Shown here: in pieces, positions 17,949 to 27,662 of the stretch
How positions within the stretch are numbered: position 1 is the stretch's first letter
Layout: the number at the start of each line of letters is the position of its first letter
NCBI RefSeq assembly: GCF_012035195.1
Contig: NZ_JAAVJH010000010.1
Coordinates: 53,607 to 117,606 of the forward strand
Length of the DNA stretch: 64,000 nt
Reading direction: 5' to 3'
Source: Sphingomonas corticis
Lineage (GTDB): Bacteria; Pseudomonadota; Alphaproteobacteria; Sphingomonadales; Sphingomonadaceae
The notes under the pieces: generated by a model
The model's database searches: none
What the model was told of the DNA's origin: nothing
The model's input: only the letters and a program-made list of their open reading frames with translations
Translations under genes and position numbers: made by a program

Positions 17949-19159
17949 CCGACGTCGGCCGGATCTCGCGCGGCAAGCTGAAGAACCGGGGCGGGCGCGG
18001 CGATCCCTCGCCGCTGGGCACCTGGTTCTGGGACATCGATCGCGTGCTGCTGCTGCTCGCGCTGTTCCTGATGGCGATCGGGCTGATCGCGGTCGCTGCC
18101 GGCTCCCCCGCCAGCGCGATGCGCTATTCCGGCGAGCATCTGAAGTTCGCGCCGCTGCACTATTTCTGGCGGCAGGTGATGTGGGTGGCGGCCTCGCTGC
18201 CGGTGATGATCGGCGTGTCGATGCTGCCCGTCACGCTTGCGCGGCGGATGGCGCTGGTCGGCGCGGCGGCATGCGTCGCGCTGCTGGTGCTGGTGCCCTT
18301 CGTCGGCGTGACGGTGAACGGCGCGCGTCGCTGGATCGGCGTCGGCATCGCGCAGGTGCAGCCGTCGGAGTTCCTGAAGCCCTTCTTCATCGTCACCGTC
18401 GCCTGGCTGCTGTCGCTGAAGGCGCGCGAGGAGGATCTGCCCACCACTGCGCTGACCGCGGGGCTGACCGCGGTGATCGCCGGGCTGCTGATGCTCCAGC
18501 CCGATTTCGGGCAGACGATGATGTTCTCGATCATCTGGCTGGCGATGGTGACGATCGCGGGCGTCCCGACGCGGGTGATCGGCGGTTTCCTCGCCTGCGT
18601 GCCGGTGGGCCTGGGCGCGGCCTATGTCTTCTATGGCACGGCGCGCGCGCGCATCGACGCCTTCCTGTTCCCGGGCGTGGAAGGGGAGGGGGCGAGCGAC
18701 CATTTCCAGACCAACGCCGCGCACGCGACGCTGACGTCGGGCGGCTGGACCGGCACGGGGCCGGGCGGCGGCACGGTGAAGTTCGGCCTGCCCGAGGCGC
18801 ATACCGACTATATCTTCTCCGTCGTCGGCGAGGAGTTCGGCCTGATCGCGTGCATGGTCGTGGCGGTGGTCTTCCTCGCGCTGGTCGTGCGCGTCTTCGT
18901 GAAGCTGCTGGACGAGCAGGACCCCTTCAAGCTGCTCGCCGCTTCCGGCCTCGCCGTGCAGTTCGGCGCGCAGGCGCTGATCTCGATGGCGGTGAACACC
19001 GGCCTGGCACCGTCGAAGGGCATGACCCTGCCCTTCATCAGCTACGGCGGATCGTCGATGCTGGCGCTGTCGGTCGGGATGGGCTTGCTCCTCGCCTTCA
19101 CCCGGCGCAATCCGTTCCTGATGCGCAGTCCCTATGTGAAGAACTGGAGCGCCTCTTGA
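17945..19159 (+). CDS. ftsW: Lipid II polymerase FtsW (SEDS glycosyltransferase)
   Basis: 404 residues with about ten membrane helices. SEDS motifs: VTVNGARRWIGVG near residue 121, QPSEFLKPFFIV, the long loop GGWTGTGPGGGTVKFGLPEA and HTDYIFSVVGEEFG near 280, then GMTLPFISYGGSS near 360. It polymerises septal glycan strands with FtsI. GTG start overlaps the murD stop; the stop overlaps the murG TTG. Confidence 0.95.
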   Translation: MTDVGRISRGKLKNRGGRGDPSPLGTWFWDIDRVLLLLALFLMAIGLIAVAAGSPASAMRYSGEHLKFAPLHYFWRQVMWVAASLPVMIGVSMLPVTLARRMALVGAAACVALLVLVPFVGVTVNGARRWIGVGIAQVQPSEFLKPFFIVTVAWLLSLKAREEDLPTTALTAGLTAVIAGLLMLQPDFGQTMMFSIIWLAMVTIAGVPTRVIGGFLACVPVGLGAAYVFYGTARARIDAFLFPGVEGEGASDHFQTNAAHATLTSGGWTGTGPGGGTVKFGLPEAHTDYIFSVVGEEFGLIACMVVAVVFLALVVRVFVKLLDEQDPFKLLAASGLAVQFGAQALISMAVNTGLAPSKGMTLPFISYGGSSMLALSVGMGLLLAFTRRNPFLMRSPYVKNWSAS

Positions 19160-20313
19160 CGCGCCCGAAGCATTTCGTCCTCGCCGCCGGCGGCACCGGC
19201 GGGCACATGGTCCCCGCCGCCGCGCTGGCGGAGGAGCTGACGAAGCGCGGGCACCGCGTCGCGCTGGTCAGCGACGCGCGCGGCGTGCGCTTCCCCGGGC
19301 TTTTCCCCAATGGCGAGAACGCCGTACAGACGCACGTCATCCCCGCCGGGCGCTTCTCCGGCGGTCCGCTCGGCTGGCTGAAGGCGGCGCGGCAGATGCG
19401 GCAGGGGCGGGCGATGGCGGCGGAGCTGTATCGCGCGTTCAAGCCGGCGGCGGTGATCGGCTTCGGCGGCTATCCCGCCTATCCCGCGCTGTCCGCCGCC
19501 TTCGCCGCCGGCATCAGGACCGCGGTGCACGAGCAGAATGCGGTGCTCGGCCGCGTCAACCGGCTGGTCGCGGGCCGGGTCGACGCGATCGCGACCAGCT
19601 ATCCCGATACCGAGCGGCTGAAGCCGCGCCACGCCGCCAAGGCGCACATGGTCGGCAACCCGGTGCGCGAGAGCGTGCTGGCGCTGCGCGCGAAGCCCTA
19701 CCCGCTGCTGGAGGAGGAGAGCATCTTCCGCGTCCTCGTCACCGGCGGCAGCCAGGGGGCGAGCATCCTGTCGAAGGTGGTGCCGGAAGGACTCTCGATG
19801 CTGCCCGTCGCCTTCCGCCGCCGGTTGCAGGTGACGCACCAGGCGCGGATCGAGGATATCGACGCCGCGCGGGAGAAATACGCCAGTCTCGACATCGCGG
19901 CCGACCTCGCCACCTACCTGCCCGACCTGCCGGAGCAGCTCGGCTGGTCGCACCTCGTCATCGCGCGCGCGGGCGCCTCGACCATCTCGGAGCTGACCGC
20001 GGCGGGCCGCCCCGCCATCCTGGTGCCGCTGCCCAGCGCGACGGACGACCACCAGACCGCCAACGCGCGCGCGATCACGGCGGCGGGCGGCGCGCGCACG
20101 ATCCCGCAGGACCGGTTCACGCCGTCGGAGCTGGCCAAGCAGATGCAGAAGCTGGGCCTCGATCCCGAGGCGCTGCAGAACGCCGCCGGCCGCGCGCGCG
20201 CCTGCGGCTCGCCCAACGCCGCGAGCGACCTCGCCGATCTGGTTGAGAGCCTGGACGCACCCGCCGCGCCGCAGATGGTCGGCCTCGCCCGCCCGAAGGA
20301 GGCGTTCGCGTGA
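19156..20313 (+). CDS. murG: UDP-GlcNAc--lipid I N-acetylglucosaminyltransferase
   Basis: 385 residues from TTG ([21 protein letters not shown]). The GGTGGHMVP loop near residue 13, [21 protein letters not shown] near 125, VTGGSQGAS near 195 and the GT28 C-terminal [21 protein letters not shown] are typical. It makes lipid II from lipid I at the inner membrane. The TTG start is chosen because it overlaps the ftsW stop and gives the family N-terminus. Confidence 0.95.
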   Translation: MTRPKHFVLAAGGTGGHMVPAAALAEELTKRGHRVALVSDARGVRFPGLFPNGENAVQTHVIPAGRFSGGPLGWLKAARQMRQGRAMAAELYRAFKPAAVIGFGGYPAYPALSAAFAAGIRTAVHEQNAVLGRVNRLVAGRVDAIATSYPDTERLKPRHAAKAHMVGNPVRESVLALRAKPYPLLEEESIFRVLVTGGSQGASILSKVVPEGLSMLPVAFRRRLQVTHQARIEDIDAAREKYASLDIAADLATYLPDLPEQLGWSHLVIARAGASTISELTAAGRPAILVPLPSATDDHQTANARAITAAGGARTIPQDRFTPSELAKQMQKLGLDPEALQNAAGRARACGSPNAASDLADLVESLDAPAAPQMVGLARPKEAFA

Positions 20314-21728
20314 AGGGCGTCGCGACCGACATCGGCACGATCCACTTCGTCGGCATCGGTGGGATCGGCATGTCCGGCATCGCCGAGGTGATGCACAACC
20401 TGGGCTACGCCGTGCAGGGCAGCGACGTGGCCGAGGGCTATGTCGTGGAGGGGCTGCGCGCGCGCGGCATCAAGGTGACGATCGGCCACGACGCCGCGAA
20501 TGTCGACGGCGTCGCCGTGGTCGTCACCTCCACCGCGGTGAAGCGCGGCAATCCGGAGGTGGAGGCCGCGCTCGCCAATCGCATCCCCGTGGTCCGCCGC
20601 GCGGAGATGCTGGCCGAACTGATGCGGCTGAAATCCACCGTCGCCGTCGCCGGCACGCACGGCAAGACGACGACGACGTCGATGGTCGCCGCGCTGCTCG
20701 ACGCGGGCGGGGTGGACCCGACCGTCATCAACGGCGGCATCATCAATTCCTACGGCTCGAACGCGCGGCTGGGCGCCAGCGACTGGATGGTGGTGGAGGC
20801 GGACGAGAGCGACGGCAGCTTCCTGCGCCTCGACGGCACGTTCGCGATCGTGACGAACATCGATCCCGAGCACCTCGACCATTACGGCGATTTCGACGCG
20901 GCCAAGCGCGCCTATGTCGAGTTCGTCGAGAACGTGCCCTTCTACGGCGCGGCGCTGCTGTGCCTGGATCATCCCGAAGTGCAGGCGCTGATCCCGCGCG
21001 TGCGCGACCGCCGCATCGTCACCTACGGCTTCGCCGCGTCGGCGGACGTGCGCGGCGTGAACGTGTCTCCTTATCCGGGCGGCAACCGGTTCGAGGCGCT
21101 GATTCGCCACCGCGACGGCTCGGTCCGCTCGATCGAGGGCATCGACCTGCCGATGCCCGGCCGCCACAACGTGCAGAACGCGCTGGCCGCGATCGGCGTG
21201 GCGCTGGAACTGGGCATCGACGACGCGACCATCCAGAAGGGCTTCGAGCGCTTCTCCGGCGTCAAGCGCCGCTTCACCAAGGTCGGCGAGGTGGCGGGCG
21301 CCACGATCATCGACGATTACGGCCACCACCCGGTCGAAATCCGCGCGGTGCTGGCGGCGGCGCGCGAGAGCGCGCAGGCCATAAAGGAGGGCGGGCGCGT
21401 GATCGCCGTCGTCCAGCCGCACCGCTATTCGCGGCTCGGCAATCTGATGGAGGACTTCCGCGGCGCGTTCAACGACGCCGACATCGTCTACGTGACCCCG
21501 GTCTACGCCGCGGGCGAGACGCCGGTGCCGGGCGTGGATGCCGAGGCGCTGGTCGCCGGCCTGCGCGACCGCGGGCACCGCCAGGTCGACGTCGTCGCCG
21601 ACGCCGACGCGCTGGCAACCGCGCTGGCGGCCGAGGTGCGCGCCGGCGACCAGGTGATCTGCCTGGGCGCGGGCGACATCACGAAATGGGCCGCCGGGCT
21701 GGCGGCGGCGATCGAGACGAGAAGGTGA
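20310..21728 (+). CDS. murC: UDP-N-acetylmuramate--L-alanine ligase
   Basis: 472 residues from [19 protein letters not shown] at the start, P-loop [15 protein letters not shown] near residue 111, [12 protein letters not shown] near 165, [13 protein letters not shown] and [10 protein letters not shown] near 335 are MurC motifs. It begins the peptide stem by adding L-Ala to UDP-MurNAc. The stop overlaps the murB GTG start. Confidence 0.95.
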   Translation: MKGVATDIGTIHFVGIGGIGMSGIAEVMHNLGYAVQGSDVAEGYVVEGLRARGIKVTIGHDAANVDGVAVVVTSTAVKRGNPEVEAALANRIPVVRRAEMLAELMRLKSTVAVAGTHGKTTTTSMVAALLDAGGVDPTVINGGIINSYGSNARLGASDWMVVEADESDGSFLRLDGTFAIVTNIDPEHLDHYGDFDAAKRAYVEFVENVPFYGAALLCLDHPEVQALIPRVRDRRIVTYGFAASADVRGVNVSPYPGGNRFEALIRHRDGSVRSIEGIDLPMPGRHNVQNALAAIGVALELGIDDATIQKGFERFSGVKRRFTKVGEVAGATIIDDYGHHPVEIRAVLAAARESAQAIKEGGRVIAVVQPHRYSRLGNLMEDFRGAFNDADIVYVTPVYAAGETPVPGVDAEALVAGLRDRGHRQVDVVADADALATALAAEVRAGDQVICLGAGDITKWAAGLAAAIETRR

Positions 21729-22750
21729 GCGCCGCTGACTATATCCTCTCCGGCACGGGGAGGGGGACCAGCGAAGCTGGTGGAGGGGGGGCGCCACGAA
21801 GCGCGTCGCCTGCGGCTGCCCCCCTCCACCACCAGCCTTCGGCTGGCGGTCCCCCTCCCCGTGCCGGGGAGGACATTCGGGTCCGCGGCCGCCTCACCGC
21901 CGCCGCTCCGCTCGCCCCGCTCGTCTGGTTCAAGTCCGGCGGCGCGGCGCAGTGGCTGTTCGAGCCGAAGGATGCCGACGACCTCGCCGCCTTCCTGCGC
22001 GATCTCGACCCGGCGGTGCCGGTGATGGCGCTGGGCCTCGGCAGCAACCTGATCGTGCGCGACGGCGGGGTGCCTGGCGTGGTCGTCCGCCTCGGCAAGC
22101 CCTTCGCCGCCGTCCGCGCGGACGGCGACACGCTGACCTGCGGCGGCGGGGCGAGCGGCATCCTCGTCTCCTCTACCGCGCGCGACGCGGGGATCGCGGG
22201 CGTCGAGTTCCTGCGCTCGATCCCCGGCACGGTGGGCGGCTTCGTGCGGATGAACGGCGGCGCGTATGGCCGCGAGACCGCCGACATCCTCCTGTCCGCC
22301 GACGTGATCCTGCGGACCGGCGAGCGGCGGACGCTGTCGTGCGCCGACCTCGGCTACACCTATCGCCACTCCGCGCTTCCCGACGGCGCGGTGGTCGTCG
22401 CCGCCACCTTCCGCGGCACGCCGGGCGAGCCGGCGGCGATCCAGGCGGAGATGGACCGCATCGCCGCCGCGCGCGAGGCGTCGCAGCCGCTGCGGTCGAA
22501 GACCGGCGGCTCCACCTTCAAGAACCCGCCGGGTCACAAGGCGTGGCAGCTGGTGGACGCGGCCGGCTGCCGCGGCCTCACCCGCGGGGCGGCGCAGGTG
22601 AGCGAGAAGCACGCCAACTTCCTCCTCAACCTCGGCGCGGCCACCAGCGCCGACATCGAGGCGCTGGGCGAGGACGTGCGCGCGCGGGTGAAGGCGCACG
22701 CGGGCGTGGAGCTCGAGTGGGAAATCCAGCGCGTGGGAGTGGCCAAGTGA
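21725..22750 (+). CDS. murB: UDP-N-acetylenolpyruvoylglucosamine reductase, with in-frame palindromic insert
   Basis: 341 residues from GTG. FAD-binding type motifs: [13 protein letters not shown] near residue 103, [18 protein letters not shown] near 171, [10 protein letters not shown], and [20 protein letters not shown] with the catalytic Ser near 261. It reduces enolpyruvyl-UDP-GlcNAc to UDP-MurNAc. Residues ~7-50 are encoded by a 130-bp palindromic element (21744-21873) inserted just before the usual start of family similarity ([20 protein letters not shown]). Without it the length is about 298, normal for MurB. No in-frame ATG follows before the domain, so the insert is probably translated. 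Confidence 0.93.
   Translation: MSAADYILSGTGRGTSEAGGGGAPRSASPAAAPLHHQPSAGGPPPRAGEDIRVRGRLTAAAPLAPLVWFKSGGAAQWLFEPKDADDLAAFLRDLDPAVPVMALGLGSNLIVRDGGVPGVVVRLGKPFAAVRADGDTLTCGGGASGILVSSTARDAGIAGVEFLRSIPGTVGGFVRMNGGAYGRETADILLSADVILRTGERRTLSCADLGYTYRHSALPDGAVVVAATFRGTPGEPAAIQAEMDRIAAAREASQPLRSKTGGSTFKNPPGHKAWQLVDAAGCRGLTRGAAQVSEKHANFLLNLGAATSADIEALGEDVRARVKAHAGVELEWEIQRVGVAK
21744..21873. repeat. 130-bp palindromic element inside murB coding sequence
   Basis: The same element type as at 16684-16813 and exactly the same length. Ends are TCCTCTCCGGCACGGGG and its near-inverse CCCCGTGCCGGGGAGGA. Each arm has GGGGAGGGGGACC followed by a small hairpin (AGC-GAA-GCT left; GCCAGCC-GAA-GGCTGGT right, minus strand) and GGTGGAGGGG. 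The centre is a GCGCGTCGCCTGCGGC spacer. Confidence 0.85.
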
Positions 22751-22769
22751 AGGCGGCGGCACATACCCG

Positions 22770-22785
22770 CCCCGTGCAGGGGAGG
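22770..22785 (+). repeat. Solo end of the palindromic element, giving the ddl ribosome binding site
   Basis: CCCCGTGCAGGGGAGG is a 4-bp-stem hairpin that differs by one base from the right end of the murB element (CCCCGTGCCGGGGAGG). Its GGGGAGGA tail sits 7 bp before the ddl ATG and acts as the Shine-Dalgarno sequence. It could be a remnant or a chance match. Confidence 0.45.
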
Positions 22786-22790
22786 AAAGC

Positions 22791-23708
22791 ATGACCTTGC
22801 ACATCGCCGTCCTGATGGGCGGCTGGTCCGCGGAGCGCGAGGTGTCGCTCTCGTCCGGCGCGGGCATCGCCGCCGCGCTGGAGGCGAACGGCCACCGCGT
22901 CACGCGAATCGACATGGACCGCGACGTCGCCGCGCGGCTGGCCGAGGCGAAGCCCGACCTCGTCTTCAACGCACTCCACGGCACGCCGGGGGAGGACGGC
23001 AGCGTGCAGGGGCTGATGGACCTGATGGGCCTCACCTACACCCACAGCGGCCTCGCCACCTCGGTGATCGCGATCGACAAGGTGCTGACCAAGCAGGCGC
23101 TGGTGCCGCACGGCATTCCCATGCCCGGCGGCCGGGTGGTGAAGTCGGCGGACATCCACCAGGCCGATCCGCTCCAGCGCCCCTACGTGCTGAAGCCCGT
23201 CAACGAGGGCTCCTCCGTCGGCATTGCCATCGTCACCGCGGACGGCAATTACGGCAACCCGATCGGCCGCGACGTGGCCGGGCCGTGGCAGGACTTCGAC
23301 GAGCTGCTGGCCGAGCCCTATGTCCGCGGGCGCGAGCTGACCACGGCGGTGCTGGGCGACCGCGCGCTGGGCGTCACCGAGCTTCGACCGAAGTCGGGCT
23401 TCTACGATTACGACGCCAAATATACCGACGGCATGACGGAGCACCTGTTCCCCGCGCCGGTTCCGGACGAGATCGCCGAGGCGTGCAAGGCGCTGGCGCT
23501 GGAGGCGCACCGGCTGCTCGGGTGCAAGGGGTGCAGCCGCGCCGACTTCCGCTGGGACGACGAGCGCGGGGTCGACGGGCTGTTCCTGCTGGAGGTGAAC
23601 ACGCAGCCGGGCATGACCCCGCTCAGCCTGGTGCCGGAACAGGCGCGGCATACGGGCATGACGTACGAGGAACTGGTGCAGGCGATCGTAGAGGAGGCGC
23701 TGAGATGA
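22791..23708 (+). CDS. ddl: D-alanine--D-alanine ligase
   Basis: 305 residues of the ATP-grasp family. VLMGGWSAEREVSLSSG at the start, FNALHGTPGEDGSVQGL near residue 58, YTHSGLATSVIAIDK near 80, VLKPVNEGSSVGI near 130 and LEVNTQPGMTPLSLVPEQA near 265 are Ddl motifs. It supplies D-Ala-D-Ala to MurF. It is separated from murB by 40 bp that hold a palindromic-element remnant, and overlaps ftsQ by ATGA. Confidence 0.95.
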   Translation: MTLHIAVLMGGWSAEREVSLSSGAGIAAALEANGHRVTRIDMDRDVAARLAEAKPDLVFNALHGTPGEDGSVQGLMDLMGLTYTHSGLATSVIAIDKVLTKQALVPHGIPMPGGRVVKSADIHQADPLQRPYVLKPVNEGSSVGIAIVTADGNYGNPIGRDVAGPWQDFDELLAEPYVRGRELTTAVLGDRALGVTELRPKSGFYDYDAKYTDGMTEHLFPAPVPDEIAEACKALALEAHRLLGCKGCSRADFRWDDERGVDGLFLLEVNTQPGMTPLSLVPEQARHTGMTYEELVQAIVEEALR

Positions 23709-24676
23709 GCCGTGCCGCCGCCGTTTCCCGCGGCACCGGCCGCCCCGCGCCCGCGCGCCGCCGCGTCGCGCCGAAGAAGTCGTTCGGCGACCGCATGATC
23801 GAGAAGCTGCCCGTCAGCCAGGAGACGCTGCGCAAGCTGGTCGCCTGGTCCATGCTGGGCGCGGGGAGCGCGGTGGCGCTGTCGGTCGCGGCGTGGCTGG
23901 GCGTGCCGCAGGCGATCGGCGTCGGCGTCGCCGAGTCCGCCGCGCGGCTGGGGCTGCGCGTGGAGCAGGTCGACATCACCGGCCTGAAGCGGATGGATCG
24001 CGAGACGGTCTACGCCGTCGCGCTGGAGGACCAGGGCACGCGCGCCATGCTGCGCGTCGACCTGGAGCATATCCGCGACCGGTTGCTCGCCTATGGCTGG
24101 GTCGCCGATGCCTATGTCGCGCGTCGCCTGCCCGACCGGCTACTGATCCACATCACCGAGCGCGAGCCCGCCGCGGTGTGGCAGGCCAACGGCCAGCTGA
24201 CGCTGATCGACGCGGAAGGGCGCCTGCTGGCCCCGGTGGACGCGGCGAACATGCCCGATCTGCCGCTGGTGATCGGCCCCGGCGCGGACCGGCAGGAGGC
24301 GGGATACCAGGCGCTGCTGGCCGCCGCCCCCGCGCTGCGCCCGCGCGTCCGCGCCGCGACGTGGATCGGCAACCGGCGGTGGGACCTCACTTTCGACACC
24401 GGCGAGACGCTCGCGCTGCCGCAGGACGATGCGGCGCAGGCGCTGGTGAAGTTCGCCGAGATGGACGGCGCGCGCCCGCTGCTGGGCAAGGGATGGCTGC
24501 GCTTCGACATGCGCGATCCCGCCAAGCTGGTGGCGCGGCGGCCGGGACAGGACGCCAGCCTGGCGGCGGATACCGGCGGCCCGTCGGCGACGACGCCGCC
24601 GCAGGGAAGCGGCGGGAACACGGCAACGCCGGCGGCGGGGGACGGGGAACCCGCGCCGACCGGTGGGGAAGCATGA
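23705..24676 (+). CDS. ftsQ: Cell division protein FtsQ
   Basis: 323 residues. A basic cytoplasmic N-terminus (about 45 residues), one membrane helix (about 48-68), then a POTRA domain (LRVEQVDITGLKRMDRETVYAVAL) and the FtsQ beta domain (WVADAYVARRLPDRLLIHITEREPAAVW). It recruits FtsL-FtsB to the divisome. A Gly/Pro/Thr-rich tail of about 45 residues ends the protein. It overlaps the ddl stop and lies 16 bp before ftsA. Confidence 0.92.
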   Translation: MSRAAAVSRGTGRPAPARRRVAPKKSFGDRMIEKLPVSQETLRKLVAWSMLGAGSAVALSVAAWLGVPQAIGVGVAESAARLGLRVEQVDITGLKRMDRETVYAVALEDQGTRAMLRVDLEHIRDRLLAYGWVADAYVARRLPDRLLIHITEREPAAVWQANGQLTLIDAEGRLLAPVDAANMPDLPLVIGPGADRQEAGYQALLAAAPALRPRVRAATWIGNRRWDLTFDTGETLALPQDDAAQALVKFAEMDGARPLLGKGWLRFDMRDPAKLVARRPGQDASLAADTGGPSATTPPQGSGGNTATPAAGDGEPAPTGGEA

Positions 24677-24692
24677 CAGGGGGTTGAGGACA

Positions 24693-25952
24693 ATGGCGAA
24701 GCTGGCACCCGACGAACTCATCACCGCACTCGACATCGGATCGTCCAAGGTCTCCGCAATGATCGCGCAGAAGGGCGACGGCGGCGAGCTGGTCGTGCTC
24801 GGCACCGGCCAGCGCGAGAGCCGCGGCGTGAAGCGCGGCTACATCGCCGACATGGACGCGACCGAGGTCGCGGTGCGCGAGGCGGTGGAGCAGGCCGAGC
24901 GGATCGCCGGGCTGAACATCGAGAACGTGTGGGCGGGCTTCTCCTCGGGCGGGCTCGTCAGCGACGAAGCGTTCATCGAGGACGAGCTGGGCGGCCAGCG
25001 GATCGAGCAGGGCGACATCGACGCGCTGTTGCAGGAGGCGCGCCGCGCGATCGACCCCGCCGGCCGCATGGTGCTCCATGCCCAGCCCGCGCTCTACACG
25101 CTCGACGGCCTCACCGGCGTGAAGAAGCCGATCGGCCTGCACGCCGACAAGCTGGGCGTCCACGTCCACGTCATCGCCGCGGACGGCTCGCCGGTGCGCA
25201 ACCTGGACCTGTGCGTCCGCTCCGCGCATCTGGAGGTGAAGTCGATCATCGCCTCGCCGGTCGCGACCGGCCTGTCCTGCCTGACCAACGAGGAGCGCGA
25301 CCTGGGCGTCGCGCTGGTGGAGATGGGGGCCGGGATCACCAACGTATCGCTGTTCGCCGGTTCGATGCTGGTCGGCCTGAAGTCGATCCCGATCGGCGGC
25401 GCCGACATCACCGACGACATCGCCAGCGCGTTCGGCACCACGCGGCTGCAGGCGGAGCGGATCAAGTGCTTCCACGGCAGCGCCAACGCCTCCCCGCGCG
25501 ACAACCATGAGATGGTGACGATCCGCGAGCGGACCGAGGACGAGGAATCGGAGGCGCTGCAGATCACCAAGGCGGCGCTGATCGCGGTGATCCGCCAGCG
25601 GCTGGAGCATTGGACCACGGAGATCCAGAAGGCGCTGAAGGAGCTGCGCTTCGAAGGGCCCGTCGCGCGCCAGGTGGTGCTGACCGGCGGCGGCGCGGAG
25701 CTGAAGGGCATCGCCGACTATACGCAGCAGGCGCTTGGCCGCTCGGTGCGCGTGGGCCGCCCCCGTGGGCTGACCGGCCTGCCGGAGGCGCACGCCGGCC
25801 CCGGCTTCTCGACGCTGGCGGGCCTGGCGTTCTTCGCCGCCAGCGATCCCATCGACCTGCGCGCCATTGCGCCGCGGCAGCAGGTGGTGGCGCGGCAGAA
25901 GGGGTTGCGCGGCATCGCGCGGCTGATCCAGGCGGCGAAGGCCAATTACTGA
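24693..25952 (+). CDS. ftsA: Cell division protein FtsA
   Basis: 419 residues, actin-like ATPase. Phosphate-1 motif ITALDIGSSKVSAMIA near residue 10, the 1C-domain region with SGGLVSDEAFIED, ALVEMGAGITNVSLF near 204, IPIGGADITDDIA and VVLTGGGAELKGI near 328 are typical. It tethers FtsZ to the membrane. The ATG at 24693 has TTGAGGA upstream; an earlier ATG (24663) falls inside ftsQ. The expected C-terminal amphipathic helix is seen as LRGIARLIQAAKANY. Confidence 0.95.
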   Translation: MAKLAPDELITALDIGSSKVSAMIAQKGDGGELVVLGTGQRESRGVKRGYIADMDATEVAVREAVEQAERIAGLNIENVWAGFSSGGLVSDEAFIEDELGGQRIEQGDIDALLQEARRAIDPAGRMVLHAQPALYTLDGLTGVKKPIGLHADKLGVHVHVIAADGSPVRNLDLCVRSAHLEVKSIIASPVATGLSCLTNEERDLGVALVEMGAGITNVSLFAGSMLVGLKSIPIGGADITDDIASAFGTTRLQAERIKCFHGSANASPRDNHEMVTIRERTEDEESEALQITKAALIAVIRQRLEHWTTEIQKALKELRFEGPVARQVVLTGGGAELKGIADYTQQALGRSVRVGRPRGLTGLPEAHAGPGFSTLAGLAFFAASDPIDLRAIAPRQQVVARQKGLRGIARLIQAAKANY

Positions 25953-26087
25953 CATGTACGTTTTTGACGGGGCGGCGGGGCGTTCCGGCGCGTTTTCGCT
26001 GGCACCGCGCGTCCCGTTGTTGCACATCCACCAGAATCTTTTTCCGCGCGACACCGGCAAGAGGCGGAAAGACGGAGTAGTATCGCG

Positions 26088-27572
26088 ATGAGCATCGAGT
26101 TTTTGCCCCCCGAAATGGACGACCTGACGCCGCGGATCACCGTGGTGGGCGTGGGCGGTGCCGGCGGCAACGCGATCGCCAACATGATGCGCGCCGACGT
26201 GCAGGGCGTGAACTTCCTCGTCGCCAACACCGACGCGCAGGCGCTGCGGCAGAGCCAGGCCGAGCAGAAGGTGCAGCTGGGCACGAAGATCACGCAGGGC
26301 CTGGGCGCCGGCGCCCGCCCCGAGATCGGCCGTGCCGCCGCGGAGGAGACGATCGACCAGCTCTCGCGGCTGCTCGAAGGCTCGCACATGTGCTTCATCG
26401 CGGCCGGCATGGGCGGCGGCACCGGCACGGGCGCTGCGCCGGTGATCGCGAAGGCCGCGCGCGACATGGGCATTCTGACCGTGGGCGTCGTGACCAAGCC
26501 GTTCAGCTTCGAGGGCAATCGCCGTGCCAAGGCGGCGGACGCGGGGATCGAGGAACTGCAGAAGTTCGTCGACACGCTGATCGTCATCCCGAACCAGAAC
26601 CTCTTCCTGGTCGCCAACGCGAACACCACGTTCAAGCAGGCGTTCGAGATGGCGGACGAGGTGCTGCAGCAGGGCGTGCGCGGCATCACCGACCTGATGG
26701 TCATGCCCGGCCTCATCAACCTGGACTTCGCCGACGTGCGCTCGGTGATGCAGGAGATGGGCAAGGCGATGATGGGCACCGGCGAGGCGGACGGCGACGA
26801 CCGCGCGCTGATCGCGGCGCAGAAGGCGATCGCCAACCCGCTGCTCGACGGCGTGTCGATGCAGGGCGCGAAGGGCGTGATCGTGTCGATCACCGGTGGC
26901 GACGACATGCGCCTGCTGGAAGTGGACGAGGCCGCCAACCACATCCGCGACCTCGTCGATCCCGACGCGAACATCATCTGGGGCTCCGCGTTCAACCCCG
27001 ACCTGGAGGGCAAGATCCGCGTCTCCGTGGTCGCCACCGGGATTGAGGCGGGCGCCACCTCCGCGCAGCCGAGCGCCCCCTCGGCGCCGGCGTCGGAGCC
27101 GACGCGCACGTTCAGCTTCTCCGCGCCGCGCCGCGCCGAGCCGGCGGGCTACGCCCCCACTGCCGCGGCAGAGGCGCCCGAGCCGAGCGGTGCCGCCGCG
27201 GATGCGATGGCCGCGGGCGTGCCGCCGGTGACGCAGGGTCCGGTGGTCGAGCCCAACGCACCGGTCGGCGCGCCGGCCGACGACGAGCTGCTGCTGGGCA
27301 GCGAGGCGCTGCTGCCGGAGCAGCACGCCGCGCCGGTCTCCTCGCCCGCGCCGGCCCCGTCGGCCCCGGCGCAGCCCGCGGCCGATCCGGCACGCCGCCG
27401 CTTCCTCGGCGGCGACGACGCCGCGGAGACGCCGGCGCAGCCGCGCGTGAAGCTGGGCGGCACGCTGTTCGAGCGGATGCAGAACGCCACTCGCGCCGCC
27501 GCCCGCAACGAGGACGAGGGCAATGGCGGCGGCGATCTGCCGCGCTTCCTGAACCGGCAGAACAACCAGTAA
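26088..27572 (+). CDS. ftsZ: Cell division GTPase FtsZ
   Basis: 494 residues. Tubulin-type GTP-binding motif [13 protein letters not shown] near residue 107, the N-terminal [16 protein letters not shown] and the T7 loop NLDFADV near 208 are intact. A variable linker of roughly 150 residues rich in Ala/Pro precedes the conserved C-terminal peptide DLPRFLNRQ, which binds FtsA. It forms the Z-ring. The 135-bp gap before it is the largest in the cluster after the mraZ leader, so a separate ftsZ promoter is likely there, though no clear -35/-10 was identified. Confidence 0.97.
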   Translation: MSIEFLPPEMDDLTPRITVVGVGGAGGNAIANMMRADVQGVNFLVANTDAQALRQSQAEQKVQLGTKITQGLGAGARPEIGRAAAEETIDQLSRLLEGSHMCFIAAGMGGGTGTGAAPVIAKAARDMGILTVGVVTKPFSFEGNRRAKAADAGIEELQKFVDTLIVIPNQNLFLVANANTTFKQAFEMADEVLQQGVRGITDLMVMPGLINLDFADVRSVMQEMGKAMMGTGEADGDDRALIAAQKAIANPLLDGVSMQGAKGVIVSITGGDDMRLLEVDEAANHIRDLVDPDANIIWGSAFNPDLEGKIRVSVVATGIEAGATSAQPSAPSAPASEPTRTFSFSAPRRAEPAGYAPTAAAEAPEPSGAAADAMAAGVPPVTQGPVVEPNAPVGAPADDELLLGSEALLPEQHAAPVSSPAPAPSAPAQPAADPARRRFLGGDDAAETPAQPRVKLGGTLFERMQNATRAAARNEDEGNGGGDLPRFLNRQNNQ

Positions 27573-27603
27573 GTTTTCTGCGAGAGTGAAGGCGACGGAC
27601 GAA

Positions 27604-27636
27604 GCGCGCGGCGACCCGATCGGGGGCGCCGCGCGT
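27604..27636 (+). terminator. Hairpin after ftsZ
   Basis: GCGCGGCG pairs with CGCCGCGC (8-10 bp) around an inner CCCGATCGGG. It has no long T-tract (TCCCGTTT follows). It may end or attenuate dcw transcription before scpA. Confidence 0.5.
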
Positions 27637-27662
27637 CCCGTTTCGGCGCGGTGCAAGGCGGC

